Positions 6,286 through 14,203 of a stretch of 17,986 nucleotides of DNA are shown here, in pieces. The number at the start of each line of letters is the position of its first letter. The first letter of the stretch is position 1. The stretch is from Strigomonas culicis. Lineage: Eukaryota > Euglenozoa > Kinetoplastea > Trypanosomatida > Trypanosomatidae. The notes beneath the pieces are model-generated. The model made no database searches. It saw only the letters and a list, made by a program, of their open reading frames with translations, and was not told where the DNA came from. Location of the stretch: assembly GCA_000482145.1 (NCBI GenBank), contig AUXH01000403.1:1-17986 (forward strand), given 5' to 3'. The translations under genes were made by a program, and so were the position numbers.

Positions 6286-9147
6286 ATGTCTGCAACCGAT
6301 TTTTTCGTGGCAATAGCTAGGAACGAAAGTGAGGTTCCCCCCTTTCCCATACACGATGTGTTCTGCTCGAGTGACACGCAACGGGTAACGCAGGAGCTAC
6401 TGTCACACAGACGGAGAAGTATTCTAGTTCTCTGTCTCGTGGACGAACAGTCAAGTGCTAGAAAAATATGCAAAAAGCTTTTCCCCTTTTTTGCACTTTC
6501 GGAGAAGTCTAGCACCAGCTTTACACAGTTTAGAATTTCGTTTGGGGAGAGTCTGGAAAGCGATTTCATCCAATACAAATGTGAGCGCTGGAGTGATATT
6601 GACGCTGTGGTGGGGGAAGACGAGCTGTACACGTGCGCTTCCATTTGTGCTAGTACCGTGGTTCCCACGGAGGACTCGTTTGAGTTTGATCAGCGTCGGC
6701 TAACTCTAGTGGCATGTACGGAGGCGCAGTACGACGCGGAGTCACTTGCTGCGCAGGCAGAGTGCTGTGCTGTGGCACTGGGGTGTAGGTTTAGCTGCGT
6801 TTCCATCTACGTGCCGGCAAGCTCCATGTCTTCATACAGCATGGACCATCTAGCTTCTATCAGCCGTGAAATGCAAGTGACCCTCCGCGACAAAGTCATT
6901 GGGCGCGACGAGCGGGTGAGCTCGCAGGCGAAGCTGCAGGATGCGCGCGCCTGGTCGCTCTTGATTAACGAGCGATACCACTTCTCCCCTGTGGACCACG
7001 GCCCTTACCTCATCAATCTGAACCCTAAACTCGTTGTCGGCGAAAAACTCGCTCACTTGGTCTCCCACGGTACAAGCTACATCGTGGGAGAGGGGTCCAA
7101 CTCGAGCCCGGTGGACTTCATCGCTCTCCCGCCCTCGGAGATCGCTTCGTTGGAACACCGGGGTGTTTATTCGCCGCACTGCCGCCTGCGGCGCGAGGGG
7201 AGCAGCGTGTGGGCGAGGCCCGAGTGGGGCGTCAGCTATATCAACGGCAACCTGTTGGCGGAGGAGACCTTACTACAGGACAACGATCGTTTGATTCTGG
7301 GAAAGCAGCTGGCGTTCCGTTTTGTCCATGTGGCCCTTGTCTCACCGCCTACGCCCAGCTCGCGTATACTCGACTGGGAAATGTGCGCGAAGGAGTTCCG
7401 AGACGCGTCGAAGGATGTCATCGAACGAGGCGAGATGCTGCAGCTGGAGCAGTGGCGTGACGAGGTAGCGAAACAGAACGAAGCCTTGGAGAGGCAGCTG
7501 AAGCGTGTGCAGCCACACTCGTACATTATTGTACACAATCCCCCCGCTTCTTATCAAGGGCCCATTCTATTCCCCTTCGACGCGCACGACCCCGCACTGT
7601 CGGTGTCCATTGGACCGGAAGGCGCCTTCACTCTCCCGTTTCTCCAGAGCACGGGGTTTGTTGAAAGGCAAATGGGGAACTTGGTGTATGTGTGTGACGG
7701 AGCCACTATTGACCTCAACCATGCATCCCATTTCGTCATCAACGACATCACCTTTTCCGTCAGCATCGAAGACGCAGCCGCGCAGTGGGGCGGCGAACCT
7801 GTTGGCTCGCAGAGTGATGGGGATGTCGAGGACGAAATGGCGCGGCAAGCGAAGCTGAGCTACTTCGACCTACAGTGGGCGGTGGCGCTTCTGTTTGACT
7901 TCGTTTTTCCGCTGGTGAGCAGGGACAGGAAGAAAGATGAGTACCACAACTTCCGTAAGATGATTTGCAGCGACGCCATTATGAAAGATCAGCACCTTCC
8001 CCTTCGTGAGATAAGCGAGGCAAACCAAACCCTAACGAACGCCGTTCGCATGATTGGGGCTGGCCTCGTAAAAGAGATCGGTGATGCACGTACTGAATCT
8101 CTCCTGTCAGCTCGCGAAGACACGGGCGAGATGACAGAGACGCAGAGGGAGTTTTTCGATTGTGTTTTCAACAGTAGGACGTGGGGTCCGGCGCAACTGA
8201 GCCGCTTGCACGAGGAAATCGGCGCGTATTTGCTGACCTCGTCACCGCCCAACGGCAGCGAGTGCAGGCAGCCGCGGGCCTCGCACGTACAGCTGGAGGC
8301 GAGCGGTGACACGCGGTCGGTGGATGAGAAGATCGACCAGCTGCGTGGCATGTGCGCCCTTGCCGCGGGCCCTGTCATGAGCCGAGCGACGTGCGTGATC
8401 AATACGCTTTCCCTTCACTCGAACCCGAAGACACTGTGGGATCAGTATCTGAGGGCGGCGGAGGAGCTAACAGAATCCATCGGTTCCTCGGACACCCTAA
8501 ACGACAACGTAGGGTTGCAGCAAGACGTGATCCTAGCATTCGTCGACTTTCTCTTTGCAACGGACTACTGTCTGCGCACGGAGGGGATCAGCCCATCGAG
8601 CTTAGTCGCGGTGGATTCGCGCGTGGATGAATGGATTAGGATTGCCCGTCTGTGCGCAGGCTCATTTAAGGACTCCCCACAGGCGGAGGGCAGACACTGC
8701 AGCCGCGGCGCTGCTGTGCAGGGAAAGCCGACCCCACGTACGCGTCCGTTGACCGTTCCGCCGACGACGAAACCGAATCGCAACCTCTCTACTGGTAGAA
8801 GTACGTCACCGATGCGCACCAAGATCGACACACAGGCTCATCAGACCCCTAGCAGACAGAGGGCTCTACGCAACAGCTCCGCGCACGGCGGCAGGCCTCG
8901 CGGGCTCCCGGTGCCTAACGGGAAGTCGGCATCTCAGAAATCACCATCCGCACATCGCGACCCTCTGGTGAGGTCCGCGAGCTCGAGTCGCATGCGGCTC
9001 CTGCCTAACGGCGGTGGCACGGATGCCGGTGCTGCGAGAACACCGAAGCGTCCATCACGGCCTGCGGTCACGACCAGGGTGACAGAGGAAGGTATCGCCA
9101 AGAGGAGGGCAACTACACCGAAGAAGACGACAAAAAGTATAATATGA
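6286..9147 (+). CDS. Kinesin-3-like FHA protein without a recognisable active motor (possible pseudokinesin)
   Basis: A 953-residue protein. Residues about 240-350 closely follow the segment after the motor in kinesin-3 proteins: PYLINLNPK, then LVSHGTSYIVGEG, SPHCRL (298 is the FHA His), SYINGN (the FHA Asn-Gly at 320-321) and DRLILGKQLAFRFVH. In kinesin-3 the matching pieces are the PHLVNLN-type strand, the GxTRVG strand, xEHC, YVNGK and R-I-MG-xxHVFRF. Where the motor should be (1-205) I find no P-loop GQTGSGKT, no SSRSH and no DLAGSE. A weak echo may remain around 118-168 (SICASTV, RLTLVACTE, AAQAECCAVALGC), matching the order switch I, switch II, NINKSL. A short coiled coil (about 385-410) follows the FHA domain, with an unassigned helical region to about 800. 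The tail (about 805-950) is basic and Ser/Thr/Pro-rich, as in microtubule-binding tails. The start is fixed by the acceptor at 6280. Confidence 0.85.
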   Translation: MSATDFFVAIARNESEVPPFPIHDVFCSSDTQRVTQELLSHRRRSILVLCLVDEQSSARKICKKLFPFFALSEKSSTSFTQFRISFGESLESDFIQYKCERWSDIDAVVGEDELYTCASICASTVVPTEDSFEFDQRRLTLVACTEAQYDAESLAAQAECCAVALGCRFSCVSIYVPASSMSSYSMDHLASISREMQVTLRDKVIGRDERVSSQAKLQDARAWSLLINERYHFSPVDHGPYLINLNPKLVVGEKLAHLVSHGTSYIVGEGSNSSPVDFIALPPSEIASLEHRGVYSPHCRLRREGSSVWARPEWGVSYINGNLLAEETLLQDNDRLILGKQLAFRFVHVALVSPPTPSSRILDWEMCAKEFRDASKDVIERGEMLQLEQWRDEVAKQNEALERQLKRVQPHSYIIVHNPPASYQGPILFPFDAHDPALSVSIGPEGAFTLPFLQSTGFVERQMGNLVYVCDGATIDLNHASHFVINDITFSVSIEDAAAQWGGEPVGSQSDGDVEDEMARQAKLSYFDLQWAVALLFDFVFPLVSRDRKKDEYHNFRKMICSDAIMKDQHLPLREISEANQTLTNAVRMIGAGLVKEIGDARTESLLSAREDTGEMTETQREFFDCVFNSRTWGPAQLSRLHEEIGAYLLTSSPPNGSECRQPRASHVQLEASGDTRSVDEKIDQLRGMCALAAGPVMSRATCVINTLSLHSNPKTLWDQYLRAAEELTESIGSSDTLNDNVGLQQDVILAFVDFLFATDYCLRTEGISPSSLVAVDSRVDEWIRIARLCAGSFKDSPQAEGRHCSRGAAVQGKPTPRTRPLTVPPTTKPNRNLSTGRSTSPMRTKIDTQAHQTPSRQRALRNSSAHGGRPRGLPVPNGKSASQKSPSAHRDPLVRSASSSRMRLLPNGGGTDAGAARTPKRPSRPAVTTRVTEEGIAKRRATTPKKTTKSII

Positions 9148-9207
9148 GAGTGCATATTTTTGCTGTTAATGTTGTTCCTTTGTGTGGTTATGCACATGCA
9201 CGTGCAC

Positions 9208-9230
9208 GTGTGTGTGTGTGTGTGTGTGTG
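9208..9230. repeat. GT dinucleotide microsatellite
   Basis: An uninterrupted GT run of 23 bases, followed after one C by three more GT units. It lies in the presumed 3' UTR of the upstream gene and is likely to vary in length between isolates. Confidence 0.95.
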
Positions 9231-9419
9231 CGTGTGTTCAGTGTTTTAATTACACTGTTCACTCTTTTCTCTTTTTTTCTTTTTAGATACTTACACTTGA
9301 TCATAAAATGTCAACCAGTCAGTAGCGTCAGTTGCAATTGCCCCCTATCGAGAGCGAAAGGCAGCATCTCCACGGCTTCTTGTGCATGCTTTACTTGTAT
9401 CTTTGTCACCGATTATCTC

Positions 9420-9481
9420 TCTCTTTATTTCTGTCTCTCTCTTCTTTTTTTTTTTTGGTGCTCTAAATCGTTGGCATGCAG
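9420..9481 (+). promoter_or_regulatory. Trans-splice acceptor for the U5-40K-like gene
   Basis: A CT-rich tract with a T run (9445-9456) is followed by the first AG at 9480-9481, giving a 51-nt leader. No ATG occurs in that leader before 9533. Confidence 0.6.
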
Positions 9482-9532
9482 TTGGTTATATAATTCTAAG
9501 CAATCGCAGCTAAAAGGGCCTCGCGGTCACTG

Positions 9533-10507
9533 ATGGCGCTTTCATTGTTGCCCCAGCCGGGCGCCGAGCGCACAGAAGCGGGCGTGTGCAGCTGGGACCT
9601 GCAGGGCCACGACGCGGAGATCTTAGGGGTGGCCGCGCGCGGACGGGTCTTTGCTAGCTGCGGCACCGACGGACTCATGCTGCTGTGGCGACTGAAGGAG
9701 GACGACATCGCGAACGTGTGTAAGCTGAGCACGAGGGGGCCGGCCGTGACTGACGTTGCCTTCCTGGCGCCCGACACGCTGGCCAGTGCGCAGGCCGACT
9801 GCACGGTCGGGCTCTGGGACGTGGAGGTGGGCAAGAGGACGCAGTCGCTTTCCCGCATGAAGGTCGTCGAGCGCTGCAGCTGGCCCGTCATCAACACGCT
9901 GTGCGCGCGCGACGGCCTCTTGTTCTACGGCGGCGACGACGGCTATCTGGTGCGTCACGGCGCGAGGGAGGGCGGCGCCGGCTGCGACTGGGTGAACCTG
10001 AAGGTGCCCATCACCGCGCTGACGGTGCTGGGCGACTCCCTCTTCGTGGGGGATGTGTGTGGGGCGGTGCACTGGTACGACATCCGCAACACGATGAAGA
10101 AGATCGCGTCCATCCAGTGCGCCTCCGATGTCATCACGGGCATCGCGGCCCTGTCCGACGATCAGATTGCCACCTATTCGATGGATGACAAGGTGGCCGT
10201 GATAGACGTGCAGCCCTTCGTGCTCGAGGGCGGGGAGCGCTTGCTGACCGCGATAGACATGCGCCAGGGCGGGGAGCGGACGAGCCTCAAGCGGTGCTCT
10301 GCCCTCCCGCGCCGCGACCTGGTTGCCTTCGCCACCGCGGACGCAACAGTCAGCTGCGTGAAAGGCAGCGCACTTTACAAGGGCGTAACAAAGACCTACA
10401 CGTGTAGTCAGGTGAATGGGGTTTCGGTGAATGCAACAGCCTTCGTGTCAGATGACTACTTAGTCTGCGGTGGCGACAAGGTGTTAAGTGTGGTTACGAT
10501 ATCATGA
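9533..10507 (+). CDS. U5-40K: WD40 repeat protein resembling U5 snRNP 40K subunit
   Basis: A 324-residue beta-propeller protein of the length expected for the U5 snRNP 40K protein (SNRNP40, the Prp8-associated WD40 subunit of the spliceosome). The order of features follows that family: LQGHDAEI (23-30), SCGTDGLMLLWRL (first WD end, about 42-54), VGLWDVEVGKR (92-102), GGDDG (133-137), WYDIR (181-185), YSMDDKVAVIDVQPF (215-229; human has NAMD-N-VRVWDVRPF) and LKRCSALP (252-259; human LLRCSWSP). Several blades have lost the classical WD and GH pairs. In kinetoplastids the U5 snRNP serves spliced-leader trans-splicing as well as the few cis-introns. A different WD40 scaffold remains possible. The coding sequence is strongly GC-rich. 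The start ATG is supported by the acceptor 51 nt upstream. Confidence 0.78.
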   Translation: MALSLLPQPGAERTEAGVCSWDLQGHDAEILGVAARGRVFASCGTDGLMLLWRLKEDDIANVCKLSTRGPAVTDVAFLAPDTLASAQADCTVGLWDVEVGKRTQSLSRMKVVERCSWPVINTLCARDGLLFYGGDDGYLVRHGAREGGAGCDWVNLKVPITALTVLGDSLFVGDVCGAVHWYDIRNTMKKIASIQCASDVITGIAALSDDQIATYSMDDKVAVIDVQPFVLEGGERLLTAIDMRQGGERTSLKRCSALPRRDLVAFATADATVSCVKGSALYKGVTKTYTCSQVNGVSVNATAFVSDDYLVCGGDKVLSVVTIS

Positions 10508-10678
10508 TTTGCTTCAGTATCACTTCACAACGTCATGTTCTGTATTCCAAGTTGTACTTGTTATCGCTCTTGGTGCTTACCACTTTTCTTACTTATGCTT
10601 CTTTTCCCCTTTTCTATCTCTTCAAAACTCTCTCTCTCTCCCTCCCTCTTTCCCATTCTATCTCTTTGCAAGAAATCA

Positions 10679-10693
10679 ATATATATATATATA
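10679..10693. repeat. Short AT dinucleotide run
   Basis: About seven alternating AT units in the spacer downstream of the U5-40K-like gene. Confidence 0.85.
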
Positions 10694-10769
10694 ATTAGTT
10701 TGTTATTTTTGCACTTGTTTTTTTTTCCTTTTTGTACATATTACTTAAGTAACATTGTTTACTATTGTA

Positions 10770-10796
10770 TTTTTTTTCCTTTTGCTTTTCCCCCAG
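10770..10796 (+). promoter_or_regulatory. Trans-splice acceptor for the CCCH gene
   Basis: T run, CCTTTTGCTTTTCCCCC, then AG at 10795-10796. This predicts a 164-nt leader free of upstream ATGs. A weaker alternative AG lies at 10896-10897. Confidence 0.6.
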
Positions 10797-10960
10797 AGAC
10801 TTTTAGTGTCCCTTCGAAGCATCTTTTTCTCGCCAATAGTATATTTAAGGAGAATTGCTAAACACAAATACCTTGTGGCTGTTGTAATTGTTGACAGTAA
10901 CTAACTAACTAACTTCAATATCATTATCCTTGATTCCATTCACTTTTTCTTTTTTTGTCA

Positions 10961-12010
10961 ATGAGTGCAACAGCGCATCGTGGTAAAAGCAAGAAGTGCC
11001 AAAGGACTGCTTCCAGCCAGAACGTACTAGATGCAAGCGGTGCACCCCCGGGCACTTTTGCAGTCATTGACCCCTTCAGTAAAAAACTGTTCATTCCGTT
11101 GGAGACCATGATCGAGACGCGCGCCATGCACCGTCAGGGCGTTCCGTCTCTGTGCCGCATTTTCCTCGAGGGCCGCTGCCGACAGGGGGCCAACTGCTTC
11201 CAAGCGCACGCGGATACGACCGCCGTGGCGGTCTTGCGGAAGCAGGCACTGGCGCAGCCCTCTTGCTGTATAGCGCACGGGGTGCAGTGTGTGCTCTCCG
11301 GCATCCCCATCGATGTGACCATCTTTATTAAGGCCGACGACGAGTCCGTCCTGGATAGCCTGCGCCTCTCGGAGGTGGCCATGACGAACGGCCTGCGCAC
11401 CCTCATCTCTGCCCAGTGCACCGGGGCGAGCGGGCCGGCGGAGGTGTACGTGCCCATCTCGTCGCTCTGCCGCCTGCACGCAGGCCACAACGGCAGCCCC
11501 TGCTGCCGCTTCGAGGGAGACTGCGGCTTTGTTCACCTCTGCCGCGAGGTGCTCGCGCGTCTCAAGTTAGCCTCCGCGCTCGCGGACGGTCTGAAGACGC
11601 CGCTGTGCGACACGGCGACGCCGGCGCCCGCAGAGAAGGCAGCGGCGCCGGAGAGCGCGGCGCCGCTCCCTATGCAGCTGGTCACGTCGCCCATCGCGAT
11701 CAGCGTGCCGGACATGGCGCCCAAGCCACCCTTCGAGATCACCGCGTCGACGCCGACGGCGCGCCGCGGACAGATGTCGTCGTCGCGCCTGAGCACCAGC
11801 GTGGGCGTGGTGCGCACGCCGCCCATCACATTCGACCCCATGGCGCTCGCGTCCACCGCGCCGTCCATCAAGGACCCGCAGTCCTTCCCCTTCAGTATGT
11901 CACCCTTCACAAGCCGCTCATTTAGTTCCACGCCGAACGGTGTGGTGTGGCGACACAACCCCTACGCATCGACGGTGCCACAGCAGGCGTCGTCCGTGAT
12001 CGAGACGTGA
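10961..12010 (+). CDS. CCCH zinc-finger protein with two fingers
   Basis: A 349-residue protein of the kinetoplastid CCCH family, whose members bind mRNA and control stability or translation. Finger 1 is C65-x7-C73-x5-C79-x3-H83, in LCRIFLEGRCRQG-N-CF. Finger 2 is C170-x10/11-C181 or C182-x5-C188-x3-H192, with a wider first gap than usual. Between them lies a mixed region with a possible extra Cys/His group (102-110). The leading block before finger 1 contains VIDPFSKKLFIPLETM. Residues about 205-349 are Ala/Pro/Ser/Thr-rich and look disordered. The start is ATG 10961; two codons upstream an in-frame TTG exists but is inside a T run and unlikely to be used. The first part is of ordinary composition, the rest very GC-rich. 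The exact ZC3H number cannot be assigned. Confidence 0.85.
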   Translation: MSATAHRGKSKKCQRTASSQNVLDASGAPPGTFAVIDPFSKKLFIPLETMIETRAMHRQGVPSLCRIFLEGRCRQGANCFQAHADTTAVAVLRKQALAQPSCCIAHGVQCVLSGIPIDVTIFIKADDESVLDSLRLSEVAMTNGLRTLISAQCTGASGPAEVYVPISSLCRLHAGHNGSPCCRFEGDCGFVHLCREVLARLKLASALADGLKTPLCDTATPAPAEKAAAPESAAPLPMQLVTSPIAISVPDMAPKPPFEITASTPTARRGQMSSSRLSTSVGVVRTPPITFDPMALASTAPSIKDPQSFPFSMSPFTSRSFSSTPNGVVWRHNPYASTVPQQASSVIET

Positions 12011-12050
12011 GTGGCCTCGGGGCCCTATCCGGAATGGGGTTGTGCCCGGC

Positions 12051-12072
12051 TGTGTGTGTATGTGTGTGTGTG
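12051..12072. repeat. TG microsatellite
   Basis: Alternating TG with one A interruption, about 40 bases after the CCCH gene stop, in its presumed 3' UTR. Confidence 0.9.
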
Positions 12073-12325
12073 ATGTAAAGCTCTTTGTCTTCTTCATCGT
12101 TGTAAATTCATCTTTTATTATTGAGTAGTTTTTTTTTTCTTTTACACGAACAAGATTAATACAAAAAGAAAAACTTAACCTAAAAAAAAAAGACTGTTTA
12201 CATATATGTAAGTGTGCTTGTGTGAGTATGACACAGTAAAAACGCGGAAGAGATAATAATAATTAAAAAAAGAAAAGGCAAAAAACTTTTTTTTTTCGTT
12301 GGACATAATTGAAGATGAATAATTA

Positions 12326-12371
12326 TATTTGCTTTTGAAGCGTATGTAAGACGCACCATGAAAAGCAAATA
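12326..12371. repeat. Inverted repeat with 11-bp perfect arms and nested stem
   Basis: The arms TATTTGCTTTT (12326-12336) and AAAAGCAAATA (12361-12371) are perfectly complementary, with a 24-base loop. Inside the loop GCGT (12340-12343) can pair with ACGC (12351-12354). The structure sits in the presumed 3' UTR of the CCCH gene. Confidence 0.8.
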
Positions 12372-12819
12372 ATCTTTGATCGTTGTATCCTTCTATTATT
12401 TCTCCGTTTCTTCTCTTTTGTGCTTTGTGATTACTCTGTTTTACATTTCTTGTTCTCAGTGTTGTCAAATTAATGATATGCATCTCTATACTTTAAAAAA
12501 AAACATATATCGCTGGGGTATAAGCGGCTTGTTGCTTACTATGTCCTTCTTATGCATGGAAGCCACTTTTTCTGTTGCGTGTGAGTGTGATACGGCTGTG
12601 CAGCATTTCCTTTCGACTCTCTCCTCTCCGTCCCTGCGTTCTCTCTATTCCGCTTTCTTCCCTCTTGTCAGCGGTTTGTATGCATCCACCTGCACCATTT
12701 TCTTTGCCTGTGCATTGACAGAGCAAGGAGTTATTACAATCTCTCTGTTTGTTATTCTCATAGAAAGTGTGAGGGAGAGCGAGTTCTTCTCATCGTTACT
12801 TTGCTAGGTAATCTGTATA

Positions 12820-12830
12820 TTTTTTTTTAG
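12820..12830 (+). promoter_or_regulatory. Trans-splice acceptor just before the PH-like gene
   Basis: T run 12820-12828 then AG at 12829-12830, leaving five bases before the ATG at 12836. An alternative AG at 12806-12807, after a CT-rich stretch, would leave 28 bases. Confidence 0.55.
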
Positions 12831-12835
12831 AGTAA

Positions 12836-14203
12836 ATGGCGAGCTCAGTCGGCGTGGAAGGCGGAAACCTTCAGAACAACAGCACGGACAGTGTCCACCT
12901 GATCCGGCTCTCCGCCCACGCGGTGGCGCGGCTGGATGAAGTGCCAGAGCGTAAGTTCGACAGCAATGACCTCCCAGTGAGGTCCAAGTCCGCGCACCAC
13001 CCTCCCAAGCATTCGGCGGGCAACCCCTTCCACAAGATGGCGGCCTTCTTGACCACCCGTCTGCACACGCTGTCGTACCAGGAGTGCGAAGTGCGGCTCA
13101 TCGAAACGCTGGACGGGCTGCACTTGGAGGTGCGAGCGACCGCCAGCGGCCGCATGCTGTACGTGGCCCCGCTCGCCACGCTGGTCGACGTCAGCTCGGA
13201 CTCGGTGATCGAGAAGGACACGGTGGTCTTCTCGCAGGTGCCGGACTGCTTCAGCCCCGGGGTCGAGAACAGCAGCTTTGTGGTGCCGGTCGGCAAGAAG
13301 AAGAAGCCGTCCACCCTAAAGAAGGGCGAGATCATTTCGACGCTCTTCCGCGCCTATGGCGAGATCGGGCTCTCACTGACCTTCAAGGCGCCGCGCGAGA
13401 CGGGCGGCGTGCTCTCCGCAAAGCCCTTCACCAAGGTGGACCTGCGCTTCCTGAGCACCGAGGAGCGCAACCGCTGGCACACCTTCTGCGCCGAGGCGTA
13501 CATGGGTCTGCTGGTGGACTCTATCCGCACAGGGACCGAGACGCACACGAGCGCCGACCAGGGGCCGGCGCTGCGCCTACCGCAGCTCCCGCCGGCGGAT
13601 GTGATCAACAGCTACGTCAACTTCTTCCTCTCCGCGCCCGGCGAGTTCGAGGGCGACCACGCGGACGCGGACGGCGTGTGCGTCAGCCAGGTGCCGTGCG
13701 CCGGCCTCCTGCGGATGGGCCGGCCGGGGGCTGACCTCCAGCGGCGCCGCGTCACGCTGGTGGAGGGCGGCGGCGAGACCGCCGATGCGCGCAGGGGCGA
13801 CACCACGCTCGTGTTCCACCGGACGTCCGTCACGCAGCGCCTCAAGATGGTGCCGCACTTACAGATGAAGGCAAGGGACATGCGCGTGTACGCGGAGAAC
13901 GAGCAGTTCGGCACAACGTTTTTTATTGACCACATCCGCCAGACAACAACGGCCGCCTCCGCGACAGACGGGGTGGAGGCGATGCACCAAGCCTTCTCGG
14001 CCACGTCCGGCGCGGCGGCGGCGTACGCCGTCACGTACGAGCTGCGCGCGGAGCGCCACTCGGACCGCGAGAAGTGGCTGCGCTGGTTTGAGGTGCTGAT
14101 GGACGAGCCCGTGGTGTTTCTGTCCAAAGCGCGGAAAGAAGCCTACATGGAAAAGGAAGCAACGCACGATATGATACAGTGGGGGAGCAGCACTATGTGG
14201 TGA
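12836..14203 (+). CDS. Unrecognised protein with two PH-like segments
   Basis: A 455-residue protein, not recognised as a named family. Two segments each end in a helix with the Trp signature seen at the end of pleckstrin-homology domains: STEERNRWHTFCAEAY (about 207-222) and HSDREKWLRWFEVLMD (about 408-423). Before each there is a series of short strands (about 84-205 and 300-405), as expected for PH-type folds. A basic loop GKKKK (153-157) in the first segment could contact phosphoinositides or be a simple insertion. The N-terminal about 65 residues look disordered. No membrane segments or signal peptide are seen. A lipid-binding or scaffold role at a membrane or cytoskeletal site is plausible, but this is inference from fold-like pattern only. 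The sequence is GC-rich like its neighbours. Confidence 0.82.
   Translation: MASSVGVEGGNLQNNSTDSVHLIRLSAHAVARLDEVPERKFDSNDLPVRSKSAHHPPKHSAGNPFHKMAAFLTTRLHTLSYQECEVRLIETLDGLHLEVRATASGRMLYVAPLATLVDVSSDSVIEKDTVVFSQVPDCFSPGVENSSFVVPVGKKKKPSTLKKGEIISTLFRAYGEIGLSLTFKAPRETGGVLSAKPFTKVDLRFLSTEERNRWHTFCAEAYMGLLVDSIRTGTETHTSADQGPALRLPQLPPADVINSYVNFFLSAPGEFEGDHADADGVCVSQVPCAGLLRMGRPGADLQRRRVTLVEGGGETADARRGDTTLVFHRTSVTQRLKMVPHLQMKARDMRVYAENEQFGTTFFIDHIRQTTTAASATDGVEAMHQAFSATSGAAAAYAVTYELRAERHSDREKWLRWFEVLMDEPVVFLSKARKEAYMEKEATHDMIQWGSSTMW

Larger units (their letters stand above)
9148..9532. other. Spacer with GT microsatellite before the U5-40K-like gene
   Basis: A 385-bp spacer. It contains a GT repeat, T-rich stretches and a pyrimidine tract near 9420-9456. 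A 129-codon open frame (9144-9533) runs through the microsatellite and is not coding-like. No gene is supported. Confidence 0.7.
10508..10960. other. Spacer with CT and AT repeats and a long leader
   Basis: A 453-bp spacer with CT repeats (about 10629-10640), an AT run, several T runs and a strong pyrimidine tract ending at AG 10795-10796. The remaining 164 bases before the ATG hold a TAAC repeat (about 10898-10913) and no ATG. No gene is supported. Confidence 0.7.
12011..12835. other. Unusually long spacer (825 bp) with stem-loop and possible small ORF
   Basis: This is the longest gene-free stretch in the window. It holds a TG repeat (12051-12072), several A and T runs, an inverted repeat (12326-12371), and a complete pyrimidine tract plus AG (about 12386-12459) that is followed by an ATG at 12478 and a frame open to TAG 12805-12807. 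The final acceptor for the next gene is at 12829-12830. The stretch may be a long 3' UTR or may hide a small gene. Confidence 0.6.

Noticed and set aside
9144..9533. 129-codon open frame in the spacer before the U5-40K-like gene
   Set aside because: It runs through a GT microsatellite and pyrimidine tracts, gives Val/Cys and Phe/Leu/Ser runs, and crosses the splice acceptor region.
13084..13734. 216-codon + strand open frame overlapping the PH-like gene
   Set aside because: Arg/Gly/Ala-rich product typical of an out-of-frame reading of a GC-rich gene.
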